A DNA stretch of 64,000 bases from Siphonodentalium dalli (GCA_032622095.1 CP136067.1:73992705-74056704), one strand, 5' to 3'. Positions 46,050 through 57,988 are shown, counted from the first letter of the stretch. The notes: a model not told the origin generated them from the letters alone. A program made the numbers and translations.

Positions 46050-46475
46050 CCTTGACATAGTGTGCCTGTCATTTGAAGAATGAGGTTCCCAGAGGGTGAA
46101 TTTGGTGACACTATCCCACATAGTGGGCTAGCATAACTATAGTCACCCTCTTGGGACCTCATTCTGCTTAGGCCTCAACTACTAACAGAGATCTAGGATC
46201 AGATTGAAGTTCCCCAGTTGAAGTTGGTGATGTTCACCCATTAGTCACCTGAATTATGCAATTTATCTTCTGAAAATAAGGGGATATAGAAACTGAACAG
46301 AGTAACTAAAAATAATGTTACTTTGAGACTATATATACTTCCCAGATTAGGTATAAGCAGAATAAGGTCAACCAGAGGGTGAATTTGGTGATGCCAGCCC
46401 TCTGTATGGAATAGTTTCACTAAATTCACCCTCTAGGGACCTCATTCTGCAAATGACAGACACACTACTTCAAGT
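46050..46475. mobile_element. Double-hairpin TIR element
   Basis: Left terminus: 'agtgtgcctgtcatttgaag' with 'aatgaggttcccagagggtg'. Right terminus, reversed: 'agtgtgtctgtcatttgcag' with 'aatgaggtccctagagggtg'. In addition each terminus forms its own hairpin with an internal 'caccctc...gggacctcattctg' or 'cagaataaggtcaaccagagggtg' copy (46140-46170 and 46357-46385). There are thus four copies of the terminal motif in +, -, +, - order. No ORF. Confidence 0.65.
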
Positions 46476-46839
46476 CTTGGACTTGCATTGGATAAAACAG
46501 GGCAGAGATAGGTGATTTAACCCCCTTTGACTGTTCCATGTCTTTTAACCATTTCCATTATTAAATAAAGTTATTTTGATATCTCACATGGCAATTTGAA
46601 ACAGCATAAATAGAACTGCTTACACTATAATAGTGGTGACAGGCTCTATAGTTTAGAATAGTTATATTACTAATAACCCTTCCCTTTTGACCAATAAATT
46701 CCATATAATTCAATATAAAAACTCTAGATTATGATTTTGATCATAGCAATTTACTGTCGCCAATTGCTCAACAATGTCTTGAATGAGTTAAAAAAAAATA
46801 TGGCCAGGTCTGCCTACATTGGGTGGAGTGGCGGCCCTT

Positions 46840-47490
46840 ATATTGGTTCAATTTCGTGAACTTTGATCATTATAGTGCGATAACTTGAATAAATATTGAT
46901 TGATTTTGTTGTTATTCGTTATATTAGACTTGCACAACAGTATCTTCATCGAGTTCGAAAACTGGCTAGGTCCCCTTATTTTGGGCAGAGTTATGGCTTT
47001 TAATTAATTAATTTTTACGAGGGATGGTCTGGGTAGGTGTTCGGTCAGCCCTAAACCTATATAACATAACAGTGTACCCTAACCTATATAACATAACATT
47101 GTATTGATGAATTTTGACAATTTTGGGTGTGAGTTTATTGTCATGTGTGACAGCCGCATACAGAAAATCCACACAGGAAAATAAGGGTCCACCCCTACTT
47201 TCTAACCAGAGTTATGACACTTTAATATTTCTATTTATAGAAAATTTATGTTCATTAGAACATCAACCAATTTCATTCATATTTGGTATATGGATCTTTC
47301 ACAACAATATCTCGATCGAGTTCGAAAACCGGATTTGTCCAATTTTTTTTTAACCTGAGTTATGGCCCTTAATAGTTTGTCTATTTTTAACAATTTTATG
47401 CAACCAAACCAATTTCTTTCATATTTGATATAGTGAGCTTTCACAACAATATCTCGATTGAGTTTGAAAACCAGGGTTGTTTCGATTTTT
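46840..47490 (+). repeat. 'gagttatggc' dispersed repeat, diverged units
   Basis: Three or four decayed units with 'caacagtatcttcatcgagttcgaaaac', 'agagttatggc', 'atttctttcatatttg' and 'caacaatatctcgat'. Related to the family at 40600-40920. Confidence 0.55.
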
Positions 47491-47639
47491 TTCTACCTGA
47501 GTTTATAATAGGACCCTGCGAATCGATATCTTCAATGCATTTCGGAATTTTTCATTTGATTCGATTCAACAGTGTTGTGTAAGATTGCTAGTTACAATTT
47601 TCAATCCGAGCCCATGTTTGGCACAGTGAGAAGGGAAGT

Positions 47640-47710
47640 CGGTAGCCAAGAGGTAGCGTACTGGTCTCTTGTGCTAGCAGACTGGGGATCGCAACCTGGT
47701 CAGGGTTATG
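47640..47710 (+). ncRNA. tRNA-like head of a SINE-type repeat
   Basis: 'ggtagccaagaggtagcg' resembles a pol III A box (TRGCnnAGYnGG) and, about 35 bases on, 'ggggatcgcaacctgg' resembles a B box (GGTTCGAnTCC). The spacing fits a tRNA-derived promoter, but stems are decayed, so it is not a functional tRNA. Downstream runs the 'gccgttcgcc' repeat zone. Confidence 0.45.
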
Positions 47711-47739
47711 TCAAGCCCGTAGCCAGGGGGGTTCGTACC

Positions 47740-48420
47740 ATTCGAACGAACGGCCCTTTTTCATGCATGTGCCCGGAGGAGGTGATGGCCGTTCGCCATT
47801 CGCCGTTCGCCGTTCGCCGTTCGGAGAAACATGTCATGCCGCAGAGCGGCATGCTATGCTCGTGTCGTGCATACAAGGCCGAACTGTATATTTTCTATTA
47901 ATCCAGTTGATGCCCGGAACATTCACATTTCATTCGAACGAACGGCGCAATGCAACAGCCTGGATAGAGACCGATGCCCGCAAATTATATGACAACCCAT
48001 GTCGTAATATTCCGGAATTCAACCAGGGGCTTCAACAGAATGCAGCTCAAACTAGCATGATGTAATCACTGGATATGACCATCCAGCGGAAGGGTGCCGT
48101 GTATATACAGTAAAATTCTGACGCTCCGAATGCCTCCATTTTTTATCGGACCGAAAATACTCGTATTATAGAAATTGTCGCTCCGTTTGCGTTCGCATGT
48201 AAATCCATGGCGAAGTGACTGAAACGATCACTATCGGACAACGTTCGCATGACCCCAACCTGCACGACGAACGGATCCGACGAACGGATCAGATTATTTT
48301 CGCTAACGCATACGCAAGCAACGGCACGACGAACGGATCCGACGAATTTACGAATCCGATTATTTTCGCTAACGCATATACGCAAGCATGTGTGGCTATA
48401 TATACATCAACATGACCACA
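47740..48420 (+). repeat. 'gaacgaacgg' / 'acgacgaacggatcc' short-repeat zone
   Basis: Contains 'ttcgaacgaacggc' at 47740 and 47934, four runs of 'gccgttc' (47786-47822), and a 64-bp tandem duplication at 48265-48400 ('acgacgaacggatccgacga' ... 'gattattttcgctaacgcata'). Short ORFs across it follow the repeats and are not taken as genes. Confidence 0.6.
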
Positions 48421-48575
48421 GTTGTTTGTTTTTGTCTGTTTATGCATATACGTGTATACATTCCACAACTGGAGCCACATTCACTAAATATCTCTGGAAA
48501 ACAAGCGTTTCACGATCACTTTACGCCTTAATAATTTTCTGGCCAACGATAGTTTATTATCGTGCTTTAAAGCTA

Positions 48576-50148
48576 CCGTCAAATGGGTATACTTTGAACA
48601 CTTTTAATATGTTTAGTATCATATCGATAAAATGTGGGCTGTATGTTGATTTTATTGACATACAATTTTTGGGCTGTGTTGGACTTATTGTAAAATGAAA
48701 CTTGCACAAGGGTCTTGTGCCCTAATAGTTTGATACCAACATCAATTATGTGGTGTTCAAAGTTTCACCACATTGGGGATACTTTGAACACTGAGAGGTC
48801 GTTACAGAAATGAATCATGCTGTTTAAGTAAAGTCACGCCCATATCACATTTGAACCTAGTAAACAATCTGGACTATATAATATATGACGGGGGATGGGG
48901 TGGTGGGTGGGTAACTAACCTCTATACTCTAATGATCGAGGGGCGCCTGCGGCGCATAAGATACTTATACCTATTATTTATGTGGCCAAAAAGCCAACAT
49001 TTTCAGATAAACAGAGATGAATAACTCTAGTATAGAAAACCTGAACAAAACATCAATATACCAAATTTCATAAAGATCCAGGCACTATATTGTTCAAGTT
49101 ATGACGCGAACAGAGAAAAACAAATACTTTAATATTATCATGATGGATATTAAGCTTAGTTACTTAACTAATAATCATTATATACCATCAATACCCCCCC
49201 CCCCCATTGCAGTACAGAACCACTTCCCCAGAGTACTAATTGAATACTGCTCCCTATCTTAAGATACACCAATAGCCATGCAATATTTGGCAAGTGACTT
49301 AGGAATGGATTCACTGTCAGAACTACTGGTACTAGTATAGGTGCAACATTAATTTTTCAAAATTTTCCCAGGAAAGAATTAGATGTACTAAACTACTAGT
49401 AGATTAATTGAATATATCCACTGTTCACCCCATATGTTAGTAGAGGCCAGATTTGGGGAATAATGAGGGCAACATCCGGCGAACATTATTTTAACGCCTC
49501 CATACCGATGTATTGGGATTTGGGTCGGCCAAGTTGAATCCCCCATCACAAATATTATCAAACCTGATCCTCCTATATAAACATAAGTGAGATTCTGATT
49601 ATGCCCATGCATGTACCACACCCGGGCATTTTGCAATCTGCGTGATCCTGACAGCTATAATAACAGAATCAGCATACTGAAACATAACATTTGAATGACT
49701 TTGGTGATACTTTGAGTGTTCAAAGTATCCCCCATCCCATAAGATACACCTGCGATTTTATGGTTCTGAATTATTTCTAATCATAATTTATATGTTGACA
49801 GATCACAAAGTATTTTCTTGGTTCCATTGACCTATAAACAACATTAAATTTAAAACAATGTTTCTTGGGGGAGTTTATTACAGCCATCTGTATTTTTGTG
49901 TGAAAGTTGACACATGTAAAATTTTAATATCCCATGTGTGGTCACCATGTGATATTTACTCTGGGACTGAAATTAAAATTTCCATCCAAAATAACACAGT
50001 ACCATGTTCCTTAAATAAATCACATATATGTAGTTTAAATTTTATCTGAGCAAACAAGCAATTGCCATTTATTACTGGGAATAAATAATTCTTTTTCAGG
50101 AAAACTGCTCAAAGTTACCCCCGTGTCCAAAGTATCCCCGTGTGACGG
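48576..50148. mobile_element. 1.57-kb TIR element with TA flanks and internal terminal-motif copies
   Basis: The left end, CCGTCAAATGGGTATACTTT, follows TA at 48574. The right end, reversed, reads CCGTCACACGGGGATACTTT and is followed by TA at 50149. The terminal motif 'ggggatactttgaacac' or its complement also occurs inside near 48753, 48775 and 49700. The interior holds a retroposon-like tail (about 48990-49140), a C-run (49196-49204) and no transposase. A TA duplication suggests a Tc1/mariner-like or related mover, though the termini are not classical. Confidence 0.65.
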
Positions 50149-50766
50149 TATATAGTTTAGATCGGGTATAAACATTAGGTTCTTTATTCCGAAGGTTCTT
50201 TAGATTTTAGGGTGGTCTAAATTATGCCATTTGCATTGTCTTTTCAGAAAAAAATTCCCCGGACCCCCCCTTAAATGAGAGAGGGACACCCCCTCTCGAG
50301 CTCTCCCCCGCTCGCCGCTACGCGGCTCGATTCAAATGCCCTCCAAATATATGACGAACTGCCTTCTATAATGGCTGGCTACGGACTTGTATGTATACCA
50401 AGTTTGTCAGGCTGAAAAGTCTCAATCGAGATCACTGAATAAAGATCCGAATGCAAAAATTGTTATTTCCCCCATTTGTCCAGATATGTTGTCGTGGTGC
50501 AGTACGCTGTCTGATCAGGCGCGGACATTAATGGCTGACCCGTGTACACGCCTCGGTGTGTGCATATTAAAGAACGCTACTGGAGTCACCACAGGGTTAT
50601 AAAGTTACTAGGCCGTGGTAGCACCTGGACCGGCCCATAATTGTCAGTAAATGACAGCAAGTTGTCGCATGAAGAAGAGAAGTACCACAACTTTACCCTG
50701 CATCTCTCATTCTTGTCTTTAACTCTTCCTTTACTGAATGGATTATTACAGGTCCTTTTCATTGGT
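50149..50766. other. Non-coding stretch with a C-run and a GC-rich patch
   Basis: 50261-50340 includes 'ggacccccccttaaatgagag' and a GC-rich dyad 'gccgctacgcggc'. Otherwise nothing is supported. Confidence 0.35.
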
Positions 50767-50880
50767 GGGAACTGTTCAGATAATAATTATCTTCAACAAT
50801 GGTCATTTGTTGAACTTAATTATTATATCTGAACATTCCCAAAGGGAGCTGCTCATCAACCAGTATTTAGTATAGAAAGG
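50767..50880. mobile_element. Hairpin MITE family B, copy 1
   Basis: 'gggaactgttcagataataat' pairs with 'attatatctgaacattccc', with a loop near 50797-50802. It is followed by 'agtatagaaagggat', as in copy 2 at 51951. Confidence 0.7.
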
Positions 50881-51950
50881 GATGGCTCCCAAAAAATATT
50901 CCAAACTATTTAATCCAATAAATCATCTGAGCACACTCCATCCTGATATAAACATTCTAGATTTCCCTTTATACATATTTTCATTGCAGTATATAACTGT
51001 TTAATGTTCTATGGTCTGCATTCATTAATTGATAGAAACTAGAAGCCAGTATATATCCTCCTTTTATATTACCTTGAAGGTCCCTGGCCAGCACATTATA
51101 GTTGTGCATTTGATAAAAGGTCTTTGCTGACTCCAGTCCATTGTATTGTGAGACCAACCTTAGTTAATTGATGCTGGGAATATCTGTTCAGTTTTACACA
51201 TGCTTTTATTAGACATCAGGTTATGTCTGTTGCTGGTATATTCATTTTAATTATAGTGTATACTGTGTGTGTTTTGTGTGCATACTGATGTGTTTAATTT
51301 GTTATCTACATCCACTCATACTCTGCTACATTAATTCCTGAAAAACAAGCCCATTTCAAACAGATAGTTGGAGTACTGTGGCAGACTTTAATAGTTCACT
51401 TGGCTTCTCATGCTCGATTTCGAAGTTATAGGAAAGCTTCTTGTGCAATGCAGGTTTGATAGTTATATTTTGATTTTGTGTTCTGTGTTCTCTACAGTTT
51501 TAGGACCTTTTCGCACTTTTTATGGATTAACTAATTATATTCTGGATGAATGTTTTGTCCCATCTGTGACTTTTGAACTGTTATTTTAGGTCAGTCATTT
51601 TACTGGTTGGTGACTTGGGAAACATTTCCACATTTTTGATTGATCAACTGCTTATAATTTTGATCAGTGTTTTCGTCACTTGGTTACTTTGCAGAATTTC
51701 CACATTTTTGATGGAGTAACCGGATTACATCTCATAGTTTATGATGTTGCCTCTTCATGAGGTAGTGACAAAGAGGAAGTTTGTCAAACGTTCTGAGACA
51801 TTCAGTGCTGGGCATCAAATTCTTACATGGAGAGCTATGGCAGGTAATTAGATCTTAGTAATTATACCCCCTTTTAAAAAAAAAACCTTTTTTAAAAACC
51901 CTGTTTTTGTACCTGTCTGTGCACACAAGAGCAGAATGATTAATAATCAT
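50881..51950. other. Non-coding stretch, nothing identified
   Basis: No domain-bearing ORF or clear repeat. An A-run lies at 51878-51887. Confidence 0.35.
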
Positions 51951-52065
51951 TGTTCGGAAATGTTCAGATAATAAGTTAAACAAATGACCTATCGTTTGTT
52001 GAACTTATTATCTGAACATTTCGGAACTACTCGTCAGTGAGTATATAGTATAGAAAGGGTTAAGC
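51951..52065. mobile_element. Hairpin MITE family B, copy 2
   Basis: 'ttcggaaatgttcagataat' with 'aagttaaacaaa' pairs with 'tttgttgaacttattatctg' and 'aacatttcggaa'. A tail 'gtatagaaagggttaagc' is shared with copy 1. Confidence 0.75.
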
Positions 52066-52645
52066 ACTGCTGATGGTACTCTCTCCTTGAGTATCACACT
52101 ACATGGTGACACATACTTGCCACTGTCAAGTTGGTCTTAAAAGGGGGCTGTACCTGAATCCAACCATTTATAAGATGCCTTCTAATATATTCAATGGTAA
52201 ATATGCAACAGGTAAATTAATTTGAGTTGATGATATATGGGGTAAACTAAATATTTAAATATCAAAGCTGAATCTATGGCCTGTTTTATATGTCAAGCTA
52301 AACACGAGCAGTGCCAGGCTTTTCTGTGTAAAAATAGCAAAGTCCATGAAAGTGCTTGTGAGGCTCGATGTATAAAACCATCTGGCTCATTGAGTTTTCC
52401 CAAGCATGAGCTGGGTTAAGCCCTGCTGATGATAATCTCTCCTTGAGTATCACACTACATGGTGACACCTACTTGCCACTGTCAAGTTGGTCTTAAAAGG
52501 GGACTATCTGAATCCAACCATTTATAATCTATACCTTCTAATATGTTTAAATATCAAAGCTGAATCTATGGCTTACAAGCAGTGCCAGGCATTTCTGTGT
52601 AAAATTGGCGAAGTCCAGGAAAGCGCATGCGAGGCTCGATGCAGT
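52051..52645 (+). repeat. Direct duplication of about 330 and 220 bp
   Basis: Shared blocks in order: 'gctgatg(g/a)ta/ataatctctccttgag', 'tatcacactacatggtgaca', 'ttgccactgtcaagttggtc', 'gaatccaaccatttata', 'aatatcaaagctgaatctat', 'cagtgccaggc', 'gaggctcgatg'. Copy 1 is about 52061-52373 and copy 2 about 52423-52644; copy 2 has internal deletions. Confidence 0.85.
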
Positions 52646-53506
52646 TATGGTCTACGGATGTAAATCCGCTGTGATCATGTTTAATATACACATCGCCATA
52701 GAGTGTTAGTTATGAGAGTGGCTGTGTGTGAGTGGGAGCGATTGGTAAAATTAATGTCTCAGTATTGTGAGACCATGTTTTGTTTTGTCTTGGTTGTCGT
52801 TTGTGAAGTGCATGTTCGAAGGCAAACAACATACAGGGTTTGATGACTCGGTAAGGAAGTATGACCATTTATAAAAGAAATGCTTTATTCATCTATTGTA
52901 TGACTGGTGCGCTCTGATAGAGATTGGTTAGATGGAACAAGCTTCACAAATGACAACCAAGAACTGAAATGTGATCACATCCAAGACTTTTATGAAAATA
53001 TTTTTGTCAGTTTTGAAATTGCGCAGCTAGGTGTGCGAATTTAAAAGGCATGAATGTAAGACTGAGTAAAAAATAGTACTGCGCGAATTTACATACAAGT
53101 ATAAAGGTAGTTGAATTGGAGCTTAAAGGATTGCTATCCTGATGAATACAACAAAACACTATAGGAAAGCCACCCCTATTATGATCACAATGATCCAAGT
53201 CCCATAACAATCGGGTAATAAATAAGCTGAGAAATACATGTAATTAAATAATACCCTAACCGGTTGTCGGCTATCTCCATCGCAAATCCTCATTTGACTA
53301 ATTCAAAATATGGAATCGGAGTTAATTGTGTCTATGACGTCATATGAGTGGTGATGTAAATGCGGAATCGACATGAGCGCCTGAGTGTAATGGAAATACT
53401 GCTGGGCATGTCAATAACATTGTGTATATGCAGTGAATTGTCATCGCCCGGTGAGTTATCTTCATGCACTTGTCATAGACAACACTGTTATGTCAAAAAT
53501 AAAGCT

Positions 53507-53514
53507 TATAAAAA
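53507..53514 (+). promoter_or_regulatory. TATA box of THAP-unit copy 2
   Basis: TATAAAAA 130 bp before the start codon, conserved with the surrounding bases in copy 1. Confidence 0.55.
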
Positions 53515-53636
53515 CCCGAGCCCACATGTTAACTCTATATTCGGGTGCGTGTTCACGATGTTGTTTTAATGTTCCATATATATGCCTCGAGTGTCCCATA
53601 TATTCACAGTTATCTTTTGTTTATTCATTCGTGACA

Positions 53637-53995
53637 ATGCCAAATAAATGCAGTGTTTTCGGCTGTGGCCGGTATAGTGACTCTATATATATAATATAAT
53701 TAAAATTCTACATTCATTTCCAAGCAATGTTCGTTTACGTGACATTTGGTGGGATTTCTATGGGAAACCCGTTGCGCAAAATCAGAAACTATTAAAGTGT
53801 TTGACGATGAAATGGTCCAGAATTTGTTCCGTCCACTTCGAAAAAAATATATATTTTGAGCACAATGTGAATATTACTTGGCCACAACCGTGGCTACCGA
53901 CAACTCAGACGAGACGCAACACCCACATTAAACAAACCTACCACCGACGAGAATGGCATCCTAAGAAAAACGTCAACTCCCGTAAAGAAATATAA
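53637..53995 (+). pseudogene. THAP-domain gene, frameshifted
   Basis: Starts MPNKCSVFGCG (first two Cys of the C2CH zinc site). A frame change occurs near 53690-53708, where an AT-rich insertion ('tatatatataatataatt') replaces sequence present in copy 1. It then continues HSFPSNVRLRDIWWDFYGK, KWSRICSVHFEKN (the C-x2-H half of the site) and WPQPWLPTTQT (the AVPT-like box that closes THAP domains). It ends at TAA after NSRKEI, about 115-120 residues in all. THAP domains bind DNA and are found in P-element-type transposases and in host regulators. With AATAAA only 54 bp after the stop, the transcript would encode little but the domain. Confidence 0.7.
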
Positions 53996-54048
53996 ATTTG
54001 CCGGAGCGTCCAGTCATGAGTATATCCAATTGAACCTTGAATATATGA

Positions 54049-54055
54049 AATAAAG
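54049..54055 (+). terminator. Polyadenylation signal of the THAP unit
   Basis: AATAAAG 54 bp after the THAP stop codon. A second AATAAAGAGCG lies near 54198. Both have counterparts in copy 1. Confidence 0.5.
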
Positions 54056-54716
54056 AGCGTTTAATTTTACGAGTCAGACATGGTTACGAAGACATAAAAT
54101 TTCAGTTCAAGTGGGGAGTATATTGATGAATAATTTAGTAAATATTCACAATGACAACTATTCTAAGTCGAGTTCCCACTTTCCTTCACCATGACTCAAT
54201 AAAGAGCGTTCCACATTAAGCATATTCCTGATATCGTGTGCATAAAAACCGTTTAATAAAAAAACGGAAATTACTATGACATTGATGGGTATATACATAT
54301 ATATCCAAAGTTCGCGTGTATATGTATTGGGTGAATATTTGAAAAGTGTACAATTTGATGTTACGACCATTGGTCCTATAATTACAGAAGTGTGTGCAAC
54401 AGGAGAAAACCAAATAATAATTATTTCTAGGTACCATGATAATTAGGATGATATTCAGGCAAAAAAACTTAACCAAAGTCTGAGCTGTTGGATTTTTACA
54501 GAGCCAACATGAGTCCATGTCATCAATTTCTGAATGTTACTTTTCTACATTGAACAGTATAGACTATATTTTTATCCCGAAGAGATCAGATAAATCTCAC
54601 ATATTCAATCCTATTTAGTCCATGAAACTTGAACAAAACGACTATAACTGGAAGATGGACTTTCTTCATTCAAACTTGAAAATATAGATCTCATTGCTCC
54701 TGTTATAAATTTTTAT

Positions 54717-55130
54717 GTCACTCCTGTTACCAAGAGTATAACAAGGAATTATATGAGGGTGTACAGTAGCCTTCTCGAGAAACCTGCCACCAGAGGGAAG
54801 GTCACCAAATAGGTAATCCCTACAAAAATCAAAATAGCGGTGGTTTGAAATCATTTATGCATACCGGAGCACATTAATGAACAAATTAGGCAAGTAGGTT
54901 AATTGTAAGTCACTCCTGTTACCGCAATATCATTTCTTTCATCATGTTCGATGTATCAGAAATATGTTTTTCATATTCTAGAATGAGTCTTTATGCGAAT
55001 CATAAGTGTTTAGTTTTCAAATCCAGATACATTTTTAGAAATTTGTCTTTAACTGCCATATCTGTCACTCCTGTTACTGTCACTCCTGTTACTTTGTTGG
55101 TAACATGAGTGACAGTAACAGGTGCAATAG
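54717..55130 (+). repeat. Repeated 14-mer GTCACTCCTGTTAC
   Basis: The exact 14-mer (GTCACTCCTGTTAC) occurs near 54718, 54911, 55064 and 55078. It is followed by a partial inverted form at 55099-55125 ('gtaacatgagtgacagtaacag'). Spacing is irregular, so this is not a simple tandem array. Confidence 0.75.
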
Positions 55131-55814
55131 ATATGTGCAATTCACATTTATTGCCAACAACCCTTTGATTAGCCAGTTCTTGTCAATGAAGATGACCACA
55201 AGTCACAAGAAGGAAATTCAATATAATCCATTTGAAAAAAAATGAAGTAATATATGTTTTATATTTGTTTTTTTTTATATCTTGCCCCCCACCCCCACCC
55301 CCATACAGGCAATGGTCAACTTCATTAAATTTGCCACATATAAAATACCAGAAATTGATAGCACAGTTCTGTTCAAAATAAAGACCATAAATTGAAGTCT
55401 TGTGTTATACAGCTTCTAGCTATGTCTTAATTAAATAAAAAAGTAACATGTGACCCACTAGTATTGAAGAGTCAAATGGATATGAATGATTTGGTATTCC
55501 GGTTTGATTCAATATAAGATTTTATACTATATTTCCAACAAGAGTCACATCAGAGATGCAGGGACTAGTCTTGGTGGCTACAGCAAAATCTTTTGATATT
55601 TATTCCAAGTTATCCCACACCAACAAGCAAAACAGTTGCATACTTTTTCTTAACTCTCAATATAAACCACAGACAGATCAATTTATACAGGGTGAATTGT
55701 GAAAGCCCAAACCTATTCTTTATCTGAATCAGCCTATGAGTTGTATCCATATGTTGATGCCCACCAGTCGAGTGCCAGCCAGAGTGTTGACCTGGCCAAA
55801 CATAGTTAGAGTTT
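55131..55814. other. Non-coding stretch, nothing identified
   Basis: Includes a C-rich patch at 55285-55303. No gene was recognised. Confidence 0.35.
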
Positions 55815-56360
55815 TTAGCTCACCTGAGACGAAGTCTCCGGTGGAGCTATAGTCATCACTCCTCGTTCGTTGTCCGTCCGTGCGTCCATCCGTCTGTCAA
55901 CTTTTTGTTAAACATCTTCTCCTCTGAAACCATCATACCGAATTGGTTCATATTTGGTGTGGATGTTCCCTAGGTGACTCTCATTCAGATTTTTTCAAAT
56001 GAGGTCACTGGGTCAAATAGTTGCGAAGCCAGGGCCATAACTCTATTCCTCCATAGTAATTCTTACAACGACTTCTTGTTTAGAACCATTGGGCCGATTT
56101 AGCCATTATTTGGTATGGAGGGTCCTTGGGTGACTGGTGTTCAGATTTGTTCAAATGAGATCACCCGGTCAATTAGTTGAGAAAACAGGGCCATAACTCA
56201 TAGTAATTCTTACAATGACTTCTTCTAAAAAAATATTTGGCCGATTTAGCTTATATTTGGTACAGAGAGACCTTGGGTGACTGGGGTTCAGATTTGTTCA
56301 AACTGGGTCAAATAGGGGCAGAGCTAGGGACATAACTTTAAAAACAAAAAATTTAATTTT
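55815..56360 (+). repeat. 'CACCTGAG' dispersed repeat, copy 3
   Basis: The best-preserved head in the window: 'tagctcacctgagacgaagt' with perfect dyad GAGACGAAGTCTC, then 'ggagctatagtcatcactcc', a GTCC run, and three diverged units with 'catatttggt', 'ttcagatttgttcaaat' and 'gggccataactc'. Confidence 0.8.
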
Positions 56361-57758
56361 TGCATTTTAACCTATAATTTTTGTTTAGGACACATCACAG
56401 TCTCATATTTCTTACCTAGATTTTTCTTAGCATGTTCTTCATCTGTATGGATTTTGGTATTGTTTATTTAACCCCTTCCGCTCTTGTTTTGATATAGAAT
56501 TCATCCAAGACAGGATTACTCAAACATTTTTCATCTGATGAACACCAAATTTGGTATATGAATTTTTGACACTTATATACAGATCAAGTTAAAATATGGG
56601 TTTGATCCGATATATTTTAACAGTGTTATGGCCCTTTATAATTCACACCTCTTTGCTATGCACTATTAATTTTTAAGAGAACACTGAAGCGCTACGTCAT
56701 TGTCACGTGTTATATCATGTGACCGCACCAACTGCTGATCATGTGACTTAAATTACGTGACTTCGTCTGCAACATAAGATCTTCTCGGCATTCTTCTTCG
56801 GCATTGTTATAAAAACAAAATTAGCGATCAAACACAAGATTATTTGGGCAAATTGGACATTTAAAAAATATATTATAGGTGTATTGAAAGAAAATACTAA
56901 CAAATTTTCAGAATAATATTCCTTTAACAACTGATATGTCATGGATATGTCTTCAAAATGTCAACAGTGAATGGAAAGTCAATACTAAGTTCACTGTCCT
57001 GAGATGTCATCAGCTTAAAAAGTATCACAGCCAAATAGCCAAAACACATGTTCGGTTCATGTACATGTAATAGCTTGCAGGGAAAAATTATATCTCACGC
57101 AGGGGATATGTATAATAGTCGATTTGACATTTCAATCTGTTCAATACTAAACCTAGAAGTGTGCTTTCCTATGAAGTTTTTTTTTTTGACTTGGACTCAT
57201 ATGGGAACCTAGAACAATTTTAGCTTGGTTGCTCAAATGACAATGTTGTACATCTCTGGTAATTTACATAATCCAAGATGGCCACCGAATGCCAAAAATA
57301 TTTTACTTTTGACCAACTTGTCCTATAATGATGTGTTTAATATACCTCTTTAGTGGGGGGTTTTTATCTTTGTAGAATTCATTTCTGATGTTATTTCTTC
57401 AGTTAACCAACCAACTTTACAAATACTTCAACTATATACACTCTACCTGAATTTCCAATGGCCAACTAAATATTAAACATTTTGACTCTGAATACTCTTT
57501 TGACTTGAATCCACAAAAACTCACTGCCTAAAAAAATGGAATTCACAAAAACATAATGCAGCCTAAATTCCATGTATCAAATTTACTCAACAGTATAATA
57601 TGTTGTGATAAATTCGGAATTTAATGAAAATGCATACATAGGGAATTATAGGGAATAAATTTTACAGAATATCCACACATATGTTTCAAACTAGTGGTCA
57701 GGCAATTAATTGTTCCTTGAAACTCTCGAAAGTATCATATAAGATAGCGCTCACTATC
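56361..57758. other. Non-coding stretch with decayed repeat fragments
   Basis: 56500-56660 carries fragments of the 'caaatttggtatatgaatttt/gttatggccctt' family. The rest has no supported feature. Confidence 0.4.
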
Positions 57759-57762
57759 TTAA

Positions 57763-57988
57763 CCCTTTGATGATGGGAGCTGCGCTGGTGCAGCATTAAA
57801 GATCCTGTTCCATTGTATTCTCTTATAAATGTGAGTCTCCCATGGGGAGCCTCACATATATAAAAGAATGCACTTGCTTACATAGGCAAGGTAAATATTG
57901 TCAGGCTGGTATATTCTCTTTAATATATAAGAGAATGCATTAGCACAGGGTTTTTTCAACATTTCAGGAAAATCCTTTCATGGAAGGG
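57763..57988. mobile_element. 226-bp TTAA-type MITE
   Basis: TTAA at 57759-57762 and 57989-57992 flank an element that begins CCCTTTGATG and ends CATGGAAGGG. Internal phrases 'gcagcattaaagatcctgt' and 'attctcttataaatg' recur near 42040-42080, and 'agagaatgca' with the terminal CCCTTT..ATG recurs at 10164-10437. This fits a piggyBac-like non-autonomous family. Confidence 0.8.

Larger units (their letters stand above)
53121..54290 (+). mobile_element. THAP-unit copy 2 (plus strand)
   Basis: Inverted counterpart of 31440-32615, and the more complete copy. Contains, in order, the shared 5' boundary (53122), a 380-bp upstream region, a TATA box (53507), the THAP reading frame (53637-53995), an AATAAA (54049) and a further 3' region with a second AATAAAGAGCG (about 54198). 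There is no transposase downstream. It may be the terminal part of a larger THAP-containing transposon, or a self-contained gene duplicate. Confidence 0.55.

Noticed and set aside
47572-48065. Two overlapping ORFs of 100-109 codons
   Set aside because: They span the tRNA-like segment and the short-repeat zone. Their residues follow the repeats.
31440-54290. The two THAP units as terminal inverted repeats of one 23-kb transposon
   Set aside because: Each unit is self-contained with promoter, frame and AATAAA. The copies carry different deletions, no TSD was found, and unrelated repeats fill the interval. Two separate copies is simpler.
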